Source of the DNA: Thereva unica
Taxonomy: Eukaryota > Arthropoda > Insecta > Diptera > Therevidae
Reading direction: 5' to 3'
Assembly (NCBI GenBank): GCA_949987705.1
Contig: OX465282.1
Location: 12,698,501 to 12,762,500, forward strand
DNA length: 64,000 nt
The notes under the pieces are model-generated. The model was not told the origin of the DNA, did no database searches, and was given only the letters and a program-made list of their open reading frames with translations. This document shows, in pieces, positions 1 to 9,588 of the stretch. Every line of letters starts with the position of its first letter. Position 1 is the stretch's first letter. Made by a program: the position numbers and the translations under genes.

Positions 1-1
1 T

Positions 2-1507
2 GATGCCTTAATGGACGTACTTATAACCGTTAAGGACCATCATAATAGCAACAGTGATACCCTTAAAGTTTACGTAAATTGGGGCGGCTCAGACTATCTT
101 AATTGCACAAACGAAAATGATAGCCCGAAAGCAACAATTATTGGAGAACCTGTAGCTATAGATTTTAATCGTGATATGATTATTGATTTGTTTGCCCTAG
201 ACAGCAATGAGGAGCGGACATACTTTATCTTTCAGAAGGACAGAAGCGAGCCGAATAAATCAAAACAAATCCCAAAGGAAGATTCGAAAATTGCAATACC
301 TCATGCGCATGCGTATTTAGATTTAAATAAAGATTACACGGCGGATTTGTTCGTGCAGACAAAAGATCACTTTGAGATATGGTATGGTAATGAGAAAGAG
401 CTTCGAGATTTTACATATAGTCATAAACGAGGTATACCAGTTGGTAATTATCAATTACATATCGGACAAACCGTGTTTCTTGATATGGAACTAAAGGGTG
501 TACAAAATCAGATACTGCCACTCTGTTTCACTGATAATTGTGATAACTCAACAATTTCTGTTTTTGTTGGTAATAATTATCATGATCTTCATGTGAATTT
601 CAAAGATCCACAAGGTACACTATGGGGATTTGTGCCACCAAACAAAAATGATGTATATTCAAAAACAATAACAGCTCGTGGTGGTGATTTTAACATGGAT
701 GGCTATCCTGACTTGCTTGTTACTTTGGCTGTTGTATCAAATCCGAAAAAATTTCAAACATTTTTACTACTAAACGTTCCGTGTAAGATATTTTGTAACA
801 AGCCACTAACGCGAACGTTCCAAGTGCAATGGTATGCCCTATCGCCTCTGGGTGATAACACAGTGGCTGGAACATTTTACGATTTCTATCAAGACGGTGT
901 TCTAGACGTCTTACTAATAGAAAAGAACGGTGAAAACTATCGTCCATTAGCATTTCGTAATACCCTCGACTATGACTCGAATTTCGTTAAAGTCATAGTA
1001 TTAACCGGTCTTATAAACAAGAAAAACGCAACAGCTATAACACCTCTAGGCAGAAAGAAACGTACGTATGGCACAAATCTTCCAGGACCACGAATTGCCT
1101 ACTACACAACAACACAAGAAGGTGAAAATCAATATGGTTCCAGTGTACAGCTACCACAGAGTGCATATTTTGCCCTACAGCTTCCATACACTATTTTTGG
1201 TTTAGGCAGAACACCGAATTTCGTTGATTCCTTAACGGTAGGATTAGGCAATAGATCAAGAACATGGACACAGCTAATACCAAATTCACAAATGATAGTA
1301 GTACCAAATGATCCAAACGATCCATCTAGATGGAAGGCGCAATTATTTGTTACACCAAGTAAATTGATATTAATGAGTGTTATAGCATTGGGCGGTACAT
1401 GCTTAGTGATTACATTAATTATTATTGGATTATATGTTAAGGAGAAGCGTGAAGATAGGCAGGAAAGACTTCAGGAGGCACATCGTTTCCATTTTGATGC
1501 AATGTAG
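2..1507 (+). CDS. ITFG1: ITFG1/TIP (linkin) homologue, 3' part
   Basis: Partial gene; the frame is open to the left window edge, so the N-terminus (signal peptide and first FG-GAP units) is missing and the ATG at 11 need not be the true start. About 500 residues are visible. They contain FG-GAP-like repeats of the integrin alpha/T-cell immunomodulatory protein type, for example DFNRDMIIDLF, DLNKDYTADLFV and GGDFNMDGYPDLLVTLA, each a D-x-[ND]-x-D calcium-binding-like loop. One membrane segment follows (roughly residues 455-475 of the visible part), then a short basic cytoplasmic tail ending HRFHFDAM. This order and tail match the ITFG1/TIP/linkin family of type I membrane proteins implicated in cell adhesion and immune modulation. 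Family recognition is from motif memory, not a search. No frameshift is seen. Confidence 0.88.
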   Translation, partial: DALMDVLITVKDHHNSNSDTLKVYVNWGGSDYLNCTNENDSPKATIIGEPVAIDFNRDMIIDLFALDSNEERTYFIFQKDRSEPNKSKQIPKEDSKIAIPHAHAYLDLNKDYTADLFVQTKDHFEIWYGNEKELRDFTYSHKRGIPVGNYQLHIGQTVFLDMELKGVQNQILPLCFTDNCDNSTISVFVGNNYHDLHVNFKDPQGTLWGFVPPNKNDVYSKTITARGGDFNMDGYPDLLVTLAVVSNPKKFQTFLLLNVPCKIFCNKPLTRTFQVQWYALSPLGDNTVAGTFYDFYQDGVLDVLLIEKNGENYRPLAFRNTLDYDSNFVKVIVLTGLINKKNATAITPLGRKKRTYGTNLPGPRIAYYTTTQEGENQYGSSVQLPQSAYFALQLPYTIFGLGRTPNFVDSLTVGLGNRSRTWTQLIPNSQMIVVPNDPNDPSRWKAQLFVTPSKLILMSVIALGGTCLVITLIIIGLYVKEKREDRQERLQEAHRFHFDAM

Positions 1508-1613
1508 AAGTAATATATTTAGTAAGAAAAGGAAAAAAAACATTTATCAGTGCTGTGTATAATTTTTCTCTAGTTTCTTAAGTATTTTAAATGATTATTT
1601 ACCTAAGTACATA

Positions 1614-1619
1614 AATAAA
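1614..1619 (+). promoter_or_regulatory. poly(A) signal of the ITFG1 homologue
   Basis: AATAAA about 110 bases after the stop codon, in an AT-rich 3' UTR. Retrotransposon-like sequence begins about 60 bases further on. Confidence 0.6.
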
Positions 1620-1679
1620 AGCTTTTATTGATAAAAAAAATAGAAAAATAAAAAATTTAACAAAAACCGAACCTAGTTA

Positions 1680-2841
1680 TCTTCAATCTCAAGGAGGCAC
1701 GCATCAGCCCCGGAACCTAGGTGGAGAGGAAGCCAAACTATCGGAGATGTAGTTGGACAACAAACTCTCAGGCAGAGGAAGAATAACGCTCTGCTATGAC
1801 TCCTCGAAGGTAATCAGAGGCTTCAGGGTAATCAGATGTGAAGATCGGGTCTCAAGGGACAGCTGCGGATATCCCCTGGAGACCTAGAGCTCGCATCTGG
1901 TTGCCTGGAAAGCTTATCCAGTGTCCCCAGGCACAAAATTCAGCTATTCCTATGGATGACTAGCTGGTCATCAAAGCAGAGGAACCGGCGAAGAATAGCA
2001 TATCATTCTTTCTCCTCATCAACGAGGAGTCCCAGCCTCGGGCAATTGCTCCCTTCACTAGCCTCGATTCTGAACCGATATCCGATTTCATCGAGTTTGG
2101 AAACCTAAAGCTCTAGACGGTTCTGGTCAAAGTTATCCTTCCTCTTCACGGTATCATATACTTCGCTATTGCGTGCTATCAATTCGACCGCAAAATCCTC
2201 CCAGGTTCCGCTTCATTTATATGAGCTAGATGTTCGGCCCACCACACTATGTCCGCTCGATATGCGCTCGCATATCCCCTTATTGTAAAGTATCTCCGGA
2301 AGCGATCCCCGCACCCCAGTCCCTTGTGGCTTGTGATACTAGCAACAGGACGCAAAAGTTTCGGTTAGCCTAGGGGCATTAGCCAGTATTGACGACCGAA
2401 GCCGTGTAAGCACCCAGGAAATCCGTCTTCCTACAGACCGTTGTATTCTAAACACCATGGGCAAGCTTTTCGAACAGGTGATATATGTATAACAGATTAC
2501 TACTAAGCGCCTAGAGTGAAGGCGACTTGTCGGTAAAGCAGTTCGGTTTCAGGACGCCTGGATCCATAATCAGCGCGAGAATAATGCCTTATATAGAGGG
2601 CCCAGGTCTAACCGGTTCCTCCTTATCACGAGATTGGTTTGCTCGGCCTTATTGTATGCAGCAATATTGGATAGAACAGGCAATAAGAGGAAAACTCAGC
2701 AAATCGGTTGTGTCCTTCGAGTATACTGTGTATAATGTACTACGTCCGACGAAGCAGCATGCCCAATAGCAGACCTGATCCAACATTTATAATCCAGCGG
2801 CATGGAGTAAGAGGTTGTACGACACGCTAGCTTTTCGGTAT
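1680..2841 (+). mobile_element. degenerate non-LTR retrotransposon fragment (reverse transcriptase part)
   Basis: There is no intact ORF, but plus-strand translation in several broken frames shows reverse-transcriptase signatures of the Jockey/R1 type. Around 2400-2490 a segment reads like the conserved R-P-I-C-L-L-(N/D)-T-x-G-K-L-F-E block (here NTMGKLFEQVI). At 2527-2600 it reads like L-S-x-x-Q-F-G-F-R-x-G-R-S-T (here KQFGFRTPGSI). Stops and frameshifts are frequent, so this copy is old. It lies in the opposite orientation to the LOA-like copy that abuts it at about 2842. The part before 2350 has no clear motif and its inclusion is by continuity. Confidence 0.5.
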
Positions 2842-4355
2842 TTGGTTTCCCTCCACACCGCCGGAATGTATCCTGTTGCTAGACAGGTAACGAATATTCC
2901 CCTAAGCCTGGGTGCAATGATTTCTTTGCCCCATTGAAGCAGCGCAGGGAATATTCCGTCACGCCCCGATGTCTTGAAGGGAGAGAATGTGTCTATTGCA
3001 CGTCTCACCCCTTCCTCCGTCACCACCCCGTTAGCCTCCTCTCGGTTCATCCTTGTAGCCATTCTGTTACGAATAGTCCAAGATTTACCCGAGATATAGC
3101 TGCCAGGAAAGTGAACTTCCATCAGGATCTTGTTGGTTTCCTCCAGCGTCTCCGTCATCCTCCCCGACGGGTCACGAACGAGTCCGACTTTGGAGACCGG
3201 GTCCCTGGAGATCATTTCCTGAAGTCTGCTGGCCTCAGATATGCTCTCCATGCTCGAGCAGAAGTCCCTCCACGACTCCCTTTTCCGTCGTCGCAGAGTT
3301 TGTTTCATTTCTCTTTTCTTGGCTTTGTAATTCTCCCAGGCAACCGGGTCATTGCACCTCATCGCTTGGTTGAAAGCCCTTCTGACCTCTTTCTTCAGTT
3401 TCTCCAGCTCCCTACACCACCAGGGTGTGGGATCATGGTCATCCACTGACGTAAGAGGACACGCCACTCGAAAAGCGTTCTCTATCGCTGTCTGCAGGAC
3501 ATGCAACTGAGACTCTGCTTCTCTTGTGGTTTTCGGTGCCCTTGGCACGCGCTCCCCGAGATTCCTGCGCAACATTTCAGTATATCTAGACGTGTCCGTG
3601 TTGCGGGGAATTCTCGTTGTTCTAATTCCGTCTCCCCTGCTCGGGGTTCCGTACGCTATCTCAAATGAAATGGCTCTGTGATCTGACATAGTCGTCCGAT
3701 CCATCACCTCCCAGTTGGTCAATCTTGTCAACATCCGGTTGCTGCATAGAGTTATATCTATGACTTCCCTTCGTCTAGCATCGACGAAGGTTGGTTCTAC
3801 CCCTCTATTTGCAATAACTAGATTGTTGCATTCCACAAATTCGAGCAAAGCCTCTCCTCTATGGTTGTCGTTGGTGCTTCCCCACACCGTGTTGTGTGCA
3901 TTTGCGTCGCAACCAACTATTAACCCTGTGCCTTTTGCGCCACAGGTAATAACCAGAATTTCCAACTCCCTGGTGGGCGGAGGATCTGGCGAATCGTACG
4001 GAAGGTAGGCTGAGGCTAGAATGAAAGCCCCACTTCCAGTACCTACGCGTACTGCTGTGAGATCTGGTGTGCACAAGTGCGGCAGTAAAACCGCCTGCAC
4101 TCCGTGTTTCACCAGCACACACGTCCTTACTCTTTCATTCGCATTGGGAACGTACAGAGTGTCAAAGCTCCCAGATAGTCCCCTAATCCTACCCTTGTAG
4201 ATCCAGGGTTCCTGTATGAGAGCAATATCCAGCTTCATCTCACCGAAGCCTCGCGTCATCATTGCTGATGCTGCTCTGCTATAGTGTAGATTCAACTGGC
4301 AAACCTTTAATTGCCGGAACTGGCCCACCTCCCGCCCAGCTGACGAGGATTCCAT
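2787..4355 (-). pseudogene. ORF2 of the truncated copy: endonuclease intact, RT cut off
   Basis: The first ~505 residues match ORF2 of the full copy: an apurinic-type endonuclease with QEPWIY, CDANAHNTVWGS and SDHRAISFEI motifs, then the linker that leads into RT. After WRETK the frame runs 17 residues into unrelated flanking sequence and stops. RT and RNase H are absent, so the product would be an isolated endonuclease. The start ATG lies one base beyond the ORF1 stop, as in the full copy. Confidence 0.85.
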
Positions 4356-5642
4356 TTCACTGGTCCCCTTGTTCAGCTGCCTTTCCGGTCGGCTCTACCA
4401 TTTCCTCCGGCTTGTCCTTCTGGAATCGCACGTAGGTAAGGTCCAGCCCGCAGTTGAGTTTCCCCCCTGCACGCCTGACCGCCTCCGCCTCCTCCTTCGG
4501 ACACCATACGGTGAGAATGGTACCGCCGTTTTTCGCGTCACCATATCTGCCTATGCGACTGACCCTCCACTTAGAAGTGTCCGTCACACAGGCATTTTGA
4601 CGACGTAATCTGGCTAGGATGGTTTCCTTGCTCTCCGGCGAACCGGGAACTCGGATGATCATCCTCCTCACATCCTTAAGGATGTGAAGGCGCTCCACTC
4701 TCAGATTGACTCCTTCCCATAGGTCAGTCATCTTTCCGACAGCTTCGTACAGCCAGGCCTTGGATTTTTGGTTCACGCACCTGAGTGCAATGACCCCGTC
4801 CTCCAAGTCTACCTCGGTAATACCGATGTCGCCAGCGTTGTCAGGCAGAGAGTCTAGTGCCTTGAGCAGGGCCGCTTTAAAAACGGTTACCTGCTTCGTG
4901 CCCAGACCCTCCTCCCTTCCATCGTCGGTCACACCCAAACGGAGGTCACAGCCTGCTATGCCTGCGTAGGTATTCTCCGCCACAGGCTCCGCACGCACGA
5001 CCCCCGAGACAGAAGGGTTGACTCCTCCCTGTTTTACAGGTTGAGGTTGTCCACCCTTCCTTTCCCTGGCCTTATCCTCCCCTTCGACAGTAGAACCCAC
5101 GGCTGAGGTGCAGAGACTTTCACCTCTAAACCTCTTCGTGGGTCCCACCCCCTCCGGAGTGGACTCGGCCGATCCCCCAACAGAGGAAGTTGCCTTCTTC
5201 TGTCTTTTGCGCTCCCTCTTCCTCTTCTGCTTCAGCTGCTTTCGCAGCCTCACTTCCGAGTCGGATTCCTGCGCTAACGTAGGCCCAGAGCCGGCTGACC
5301 TCTTGACACATTGCTGCATCGCATTGTCCACCTTCTCTGAGCATACCTCCAGGTTCAGCTTCACTAGCTCGCTCGCCGCCGCTTCTACGCTTTCCTGCGT
5401 GACTGCGTTGACATGCGAGTCGTCCACTTCCCTGTTCCTCGTAAGCAATAGATGGCCTCCCCCAGAATCCATGAGGCCGACCTCCGTAGAGGGTGGATTT
5501 CCCTGGCTTGCAGGTTTACCACCTGGGGTACAAATTTCCTTTGTTGTATCCATTGCTTTTAAGTATCTATCTTAGTCAGGGCGTCCTAACGGGACCACAC
5601 AAGCCTCACCACCACGTCAAGGTGTAGATACATCGGTGAGGC
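2842..5642 (-). mobile_element. LOA-like non-LTR retrotransposon copy lacking its 3' half
   Basis: This is nearly identical, over its whole length, to the 5' part of the full-length copy at 5833-10873: same 5' leader, complete ORF1, and ORF2 through the endonuclease to just before the RT core. Homology stops at about 2842, inside ORF2. The 5' end at 5642 matches the full copy's 5' end at 10873. Loss of the 3' side is unusual, because target-primed reverse transcription normally loses the 5' side. I could not identify a target-site duplication for this copy. Confidence 0.85.
4357..5553 (-). CDS. ORF1 (gag-like) of the truncated LOA-like copy
   Basis: 398 residues, same length as ORF1 of the full-length copy, with only a few substitutions. 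A basic nuclear-localisation-like run (KRKRERKRQKK) lies near residue 110. The C-terminal third resembles the DUF4780-type domain of insect retrotransposon ORF1 proteins (VIALRCVN...WLYEAV...RMIIRVPG...WRVSRIG...GGKLNCGLDL). No CCHC zinc knuckle is visible. The reading frame is intact although the element cannot be autonomous. Confidence 0.8.
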   Translation of the reverse strand: MDTTKEICTPGGKPASQGNPPSTEVGLMDSGGGHLLLTRNREVDDSHVNAVTQESVEAAASELVKLNLEVCSEKVDNAMQQCVKRSAGSGPTLAQESDSEVRLRKQLKQKRKRERKRQKKATSSVGGSAESTPEGVGPTKRFRGESLCTSAVGSTVEGEDKARERKGGQPQPVKQGGVNPSVSGVVRAEPVAENTYAGIAGCDLRLGVTDDGREEGLGTKQVTVFKAALLKALDSLPDNAGDIGITEVDLEDGVIALRCVNQKSKAWLYEAVGKMTDLWEGVNLRVERLHILKDVRRMIIRVPGSPESKETILARLRRQNACVTDTSKWRVSRIGRYGDAKNGGTILTVWCPKEEAEAVRRAGGKLNCGLDLTYVRFQKDKPEEMVEPTGKAAEQGDQ

Positions 5643-5818
5643 ACCTTCTGACTAACCTATGAGCACTTATGCAGCCAGTGAATTGGGTAGCGAGCAACCC
5701 TTCCAGCGAACTTCTTAAGAGTAACGTTGCTGACGCCAGGCCGAAGTAATGTGGGAAAGGACCCTGAAGATGGTCATGCGCACATTCTCACTACTCCCTC
5801 GCAGAAAAAGCCAGCATT
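5643..5818. other. 176-bp spacer between the two LOA-like copies
   Basis: Unique sequence not shared by the element. Removing the full-length insertion rejoins it to 10888 onward, so it is the left part of the pre-insertion locus. It contains no recognisable gene, though one frame stays open across the rejoined junction. Confidence 0.6.
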
Positions 5819-5832
5819 AGCGAGAAGGGCTA
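5819..5832. repeat. target-site duplication (left) of the full-length LOA-like element
   Basis: The 14-mer agcgagaagggcta occurs here and again at 10874-10887, exactly flanking the element. Confidence 0.9.
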
Positions 5833-5909
5833 TATATATAGATTTTCGAGGGATACCGAATCAGACCACTATTTGCGGGTCCCTTTTCGTCCCTCTGCCT
5901 AGAGTCATC

Positions 5910-8900
5910 TTATTGGGGTTGCAGTGGGTTGTCCCATTGCTCCCTTACTTCGACTCCCCTAGTTATCGCAAGCAGCTGATTGAAGGGAGTCTGCCTCATG
6001 TCCTCCATCCAATGGAGTCCAGTTATGGCAGCCCTTTTCCTCGCCACCGCCGGACAGTGACACACTATGTGTGTGGCCGTCTCAGGTTCCTCCAGGCACA
6101 TCCGACAGGTGTCATCCTCCAGAATTCCCATTCTTTTTAGGTGATACCTGAAACATCCGTGTCCTGTAATCAGTGCCACCAACCATCTGAGGGTTCTCCT
6201 TTGCATATGCAGGATCCTTCTTCTGGCTGCGGTAATCGGCAACGTAAGCACCATCTTAGCCTGCCTACACGTGGTCATAGCGTCCCACCGTCTCCGGTGT
6301 TCCTCAGCGACCCATTTCTCGATGCAGTTCCTCACCAACCCTCTGCCAATGGCAGAGTATGGCTCCGGTCCCCAGAATTCCGAGGTTGACCCCTGTTTTG
6401 CCAGGTTGTCAGCCTTTTCGTTCCCATCGATACCTGTATGTCCTCTAACCCAAGCTAGCGTCACGTTATTTTGTTTCGCACACCTGTTCAGTTTTTGGAC
6501 ACATTCCAGCGCCAGAGACGCATTAATCTCTGTCTGATTCATGCGCTTAATCACAGCCTGATTGTCCAGTGCTATAAGGATACTTCTTCCCTGCACCTGA
6601 CCCTCACTTATGTGATCCAGCGCGTGCAGCAGAGCAAGCATTTCCGCCTGGTAGACTGAGGTGTAATTCCCCAAAGCCAGAGAGCAGGTCAGATTTAAGT
6701 CCTCCGAGAAGACTCCCGCACCTGCTCTGCCGTCAATCTTGGATCCGTCCGTGAAGATATATATGTCTTCCGGTCTCCCTTCGGGGAGCGTTCCGTTCCC
6801 TATGAGGGTTTTATGATACCTTTCGGTCACCCTCATTTTTGTGATCCCTTCCATGGGCATCATGAGCTCCCTAATCCCTTTAATGCGATCCAGGATCTTC
6901 ATGTGCCCATATAAGGTTCCTGACGCCTGCCATGCGGCATCACGTCTCATCCGAATCGCTGAGGCTGCCGCAGTCTTCATCACCTGGAGATCTAACGGCA
7001 GCAGACCTAACAGCGCCTCCAATGCCGCGGCGGGTGTGGTGCGGAAAGCACCGCTCACACCTACGCAGGCCATTCTTTGCACCTTGTCCAAATGCCTCTT
7101 GACGGTTTTCTGTGTGGCTTTAGTCCACCAGACCACCGAGGCATAAGTTATGATGGGTCTCACCATCATGGTATATGTCCAGTATGCTAACCTTGGTGAG
7201 ATACCCCACCTTAGTCCACATACTCTTCTGCACTGATGAAGCACCCTTGTCGCCTTCTTAATCTTCTCTTCAACGTGGTATTTCCAGGTTAGTCGCGAGT
7301 CCAAGTATACACCCAGATACTTGACCATCCCAGACACCTTGATCCTCGATCCAAAAAGCATGAGGGGCTGAAAATCCAGATCTTTAATCTTCCTAGTGAA
7401 GATTATCGCGTCTGTCTTATTGGCATTTATGGTGAGGCCCTGTTCCGTACACCACTGCTCAACCACTTGGAGTGCATTCCTCATGATATCTGCCGTAGTG
7501 CTCATAAACTTGCCACGTGCCACAATCGCTACATCATCTGCATACCCAACGGTATGCACGCCCATTACCTCTAGCCGCCTGAGCAGAGTGTCCACAGTGA
7601 TGTTCCACAGGAGGGGCGATAGGACCCCGCCCTGTGGGCATCCCTTGCTGACCCTCCCTCGAAGCCGCGAGTCTCCTGTCTGAATCCTTACCGCTCTGTT
7701 TTTCAGCATGCTGTCCACCCACCTTACAATCATGGGGCTGACCTCGCGCCTCACCAGAGCGTCTTTGAGTTTGTTGAACTGTATCTTGTCGAAGGCGCCT
7801 TCGATGTCCATAATAACGGCCATCGCTATGCCTCCGGTATACAGTTCCCCCTCGGCTACTCGCACCAGTTGGTGAAGTGCCGTTTCTGTAGATCTGCCAG
7901 CCTGGTAAGCGTGCTGGCTTCTACTTAAAGGGTGCCTCCTTAGCATAGTACTCTCCAGGTGGTCTGCCACCACTCTTTCCATTGTTTTCAACAGAAAGGA
8001 TGTTAGGCTGACTGGCCTGGAGGACTTCGCCTCGGTGTAGTCCTTCTTGCCTGGCTTAGGGAGAAATACCACTTTGGTTTCCCTCCACACCGCCGGAATG
8101 TATCCTGTTGCTAGACAGGTAACGAATATTCCCCTAAGCCTGGGTGCAATGATATCTTTGCCCCATTGAAGCAGCGCAGGGAATATTCCGTCACGCCCCG
8201 ATGTCTTGAAGGGAGAGAATGTGTCTATTGCACGTCTCACCCCTTCCTCCGTCACCACCCCGTTAGCCTCCTCTCGGTTCAACCTTGTAGCCATTCTGTT
8301 ACGAATAGTCCAAGATTTACCCGAGATATAGCTGCCAGGAAAGTGAACTTCCATCAGGATCTTGTTGGTTTCCTCCAGCGTCTCCGTCATCCTCCCCGAC
8401 GGGTCACGAACGAGTCCGACTTTGGAGACCGGGTCCCTGGAGATCATTTTCTGAAGTCTGCTGGCCTCAGATATGCTCTCCATGCTCGAGCAGAAATCCC
8501 TCCACGACTCCCTTTTCCGTCGTCGCAGAGTTTGTTTCATTTCTCTTTTCTTGGCTTTGTAATTCTCCCAGGCAACCGGGTCATTGCACCTCATCGCTTG
8601 GTTGAAAGCCCTTCTGACCTCTTTCTTCAGTTTCTCCAGCTCCCTACACCACCAGGGTGTGGGATCATGGTCATCCACTGACGTAAGAGGACACGCCACT
8701 CGAAAAGCGTTCTCTATCGCTGTCTGCAGGACATGCAACTGAGACTCTGCTTCTCTTGTGGTTTTCGGTGCCCTTGGCACGCGCTCCCCGAGATTCCTGC
8801 GCAACATTTCAGTATATCTAGACGTGTCCGTGTTGCGGGGAATTCTCGTTGTTCTAATTCCGTCTCCCCTGCCCGGGGTTCCGTACTCTATCTCAAATGA

Positions 8901-9587
8901 AATGGCTCTGTGATCTGACATAGTCGTCCGATCCATCACCTCCCAGTTGGTCAATCTTGTCAACATCCGGTTGCTGCATAGAGTTATATCTATGACTTCC
9001 CTTCGTCTAGCATCGACGAAGGTTGGTTCTACCCCTCTATTTGCAATAACTAGATTGTTGCATTCCACAAATTCGAGCAAAGCCTCTCCTCTATGGTTGT
9101 CGTTGGTGCTTCCCCACACCGTGTTGTGTGCATTTGCGTCGCAACCAACTATTAACCCTGTGCCTTTTTCGCCACAGGTAATAACCAGAATTTCCAACTC
9201 CCTGGTGGGCGGAGGATCTGGCGAATCGTACGGAAGGTAGGCTGAGGCTAGAATGAAAGCCCCACTTCCAGTACCTACGCGTACTGCTGTGAGATCTGGT
9301 GTGCACAAGTGCGGCAGTAAAACCGCCTGCACTCCGTGTTTCACCAGTACACACGTCCTCACTCTTTCATTCGCATTGGGAACGTACAGAGTGTCAAAGC
9401 TCCCAGATAGTCCCCTAATCCTACCGTTGTAGATCCAGGGTTCCTGTATGAGAGCAATATCCAGCTTCATCTCACCGAAGCCTCGCGTCATCATTGCTGA
9501 TGCTGCTCTGCTATGGTGTAGATTCAACTGGCAAACCTTTAATTGCCGGAACTGGCCCACCTCCCGCCCAGCTGACGAGGATTCCAT
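5910..9587 (-). CDS. LOA-like element ORF2: endonuclease, reverse transcriptase, RNase H
   Basis: 1225 residues, uninterrupted. An apurinic-type endonuclease (about 1-235) shows QLNLHHSRAA, IQEPWIYNG, CDANAHNTVWGS and SDHR. The reverse transcriptase (about 480-760) shows MDIEGAFDKIQ, GVLSPLLWN and the catalytic GYADDVAIVA. RNase H (about 930-1060) shows FTDGSKIDGRAGAG, QAEMLALLHAL, LDNQAV and GHTGIDGNEKAD, so the acidic residues are present. A C-x2-C...H-x3-C motif (CRMC...HIVCHC) lies near residue 1175. These activities nick target DNA, copy the element RNA onto it and degrade template RNA. No inactivating change was seen. Confidence 0.93.
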   Translation of the reverse strand: MESSSAGREVGQFRQLKVCQLNLHHSRAASAMMTRGFGEMKLDIALIQEPWIYNGRIRGLSGSFDTLYVPNANERVRTCVLVKHGVQAVLLPHLCTPDLTAVRVGTGSGAFILASAYLPYDSPDPPPTRELEILVITCGEKGTGLIVGCDANAHNTVWGSTNDNHRGEALLEFVECNNLVIANRGVEPTFVDARRREVIDITLCSNRMLTRLTNWEVMDRTTMSDHRAISFEIEYGTPGRGDGIRTTRIPRNTDTSRYTEMLRRNLGERVPRAPKTTREAESQLHVLQTAIENAFRVACPLTSVDDHDPTPWWCRELEKLKKEVRRAFNQAMRCNDPVAWENYKAKKREMKQTLRRRKRESWRDFCSSMESISEASRLQKMISRDPVSKVGLVRDPSGRMTETLEETNKILMEVHFPGSYISGKSWTIRNRMATRLNREEANGVVTEEGVRRAIDTFSPFKTSGRDGIFPALLQWGKDIIAPRLRGIFVTCLATGYIPAVWRETKVVFLPKPGKKDYTEAKSSRPVSLTSFLLKTMERVVADHLESTMLRRHPLSRSQHAYQAGRSTETALHQLVRVAEGELYTGGIAMAVIMDIEGAFDKIQFNKLKDALVRREVSPMIVRWVDSMLKNRAVRIQTGDSRLRGRVSKGCPQGGVLSPLLWNITVDTLLRRLEVMGVHTVGYADDVAIVARGKFMSTTADIMRNALQVVEQWCTEQGLTINANKTDAIIFTRKIKDLDFQPLMLFGSRIKVSGMVKYLGVYLDSRLTWKYHVEEKIKKATRVLHQCRRVCGLRWGISPRLAYWTYTMMVRPIITYASVVWWTKATQKTVKRHLDKVQRMACVGVSGAFRTTPAAALEALLGLLPLDLQVMKTAAASAIRMRRDAAWQASGTLYGHMKILDRIKGIRELMMPMEGITKMRVTERYHKTLIGNGTLPEGRPEDIYIFTDGSKIDGRAGAGVFSEDLNLTCSLALGNYTSVYQAEMLALLHALDHISEGQVQGRSILIALDNQAVIKRMNQTEINASLALECVQKLNRCAKQNNVTLAWVRGHTGIDGNEKADNLAKQGSTSEFWGPEPYSAIGRGLVRNCIEKWVAEEHRRRWDAMTTCRQAKMVLTLPITAARRRILHMQRRTLRWLVALITGHGCFRYHLKRMGILEDDTCRMCLEEPETATHIVCHCPAVARKRAAITGLHWMEDMRQTPFNQLLAITRGVEVREQWDNPLQPQ

Positions 9588-9588
9588 T

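Noticed and set aside
720..953. Minus-strand frame under the ITFG1 homologue
   Set aside because: Antisense shadow; the plus frame is clearly coding.
3715..4008. Plus-strand ORFs antisense to the LOA-like elements (also 2934-3449, 5108-5575, 8166-8681, 10340-10807)
   Set aside because: Shadows of the minus-strand ORF1/ORF2; same positions recur in both copies and their translations look like no protein family.
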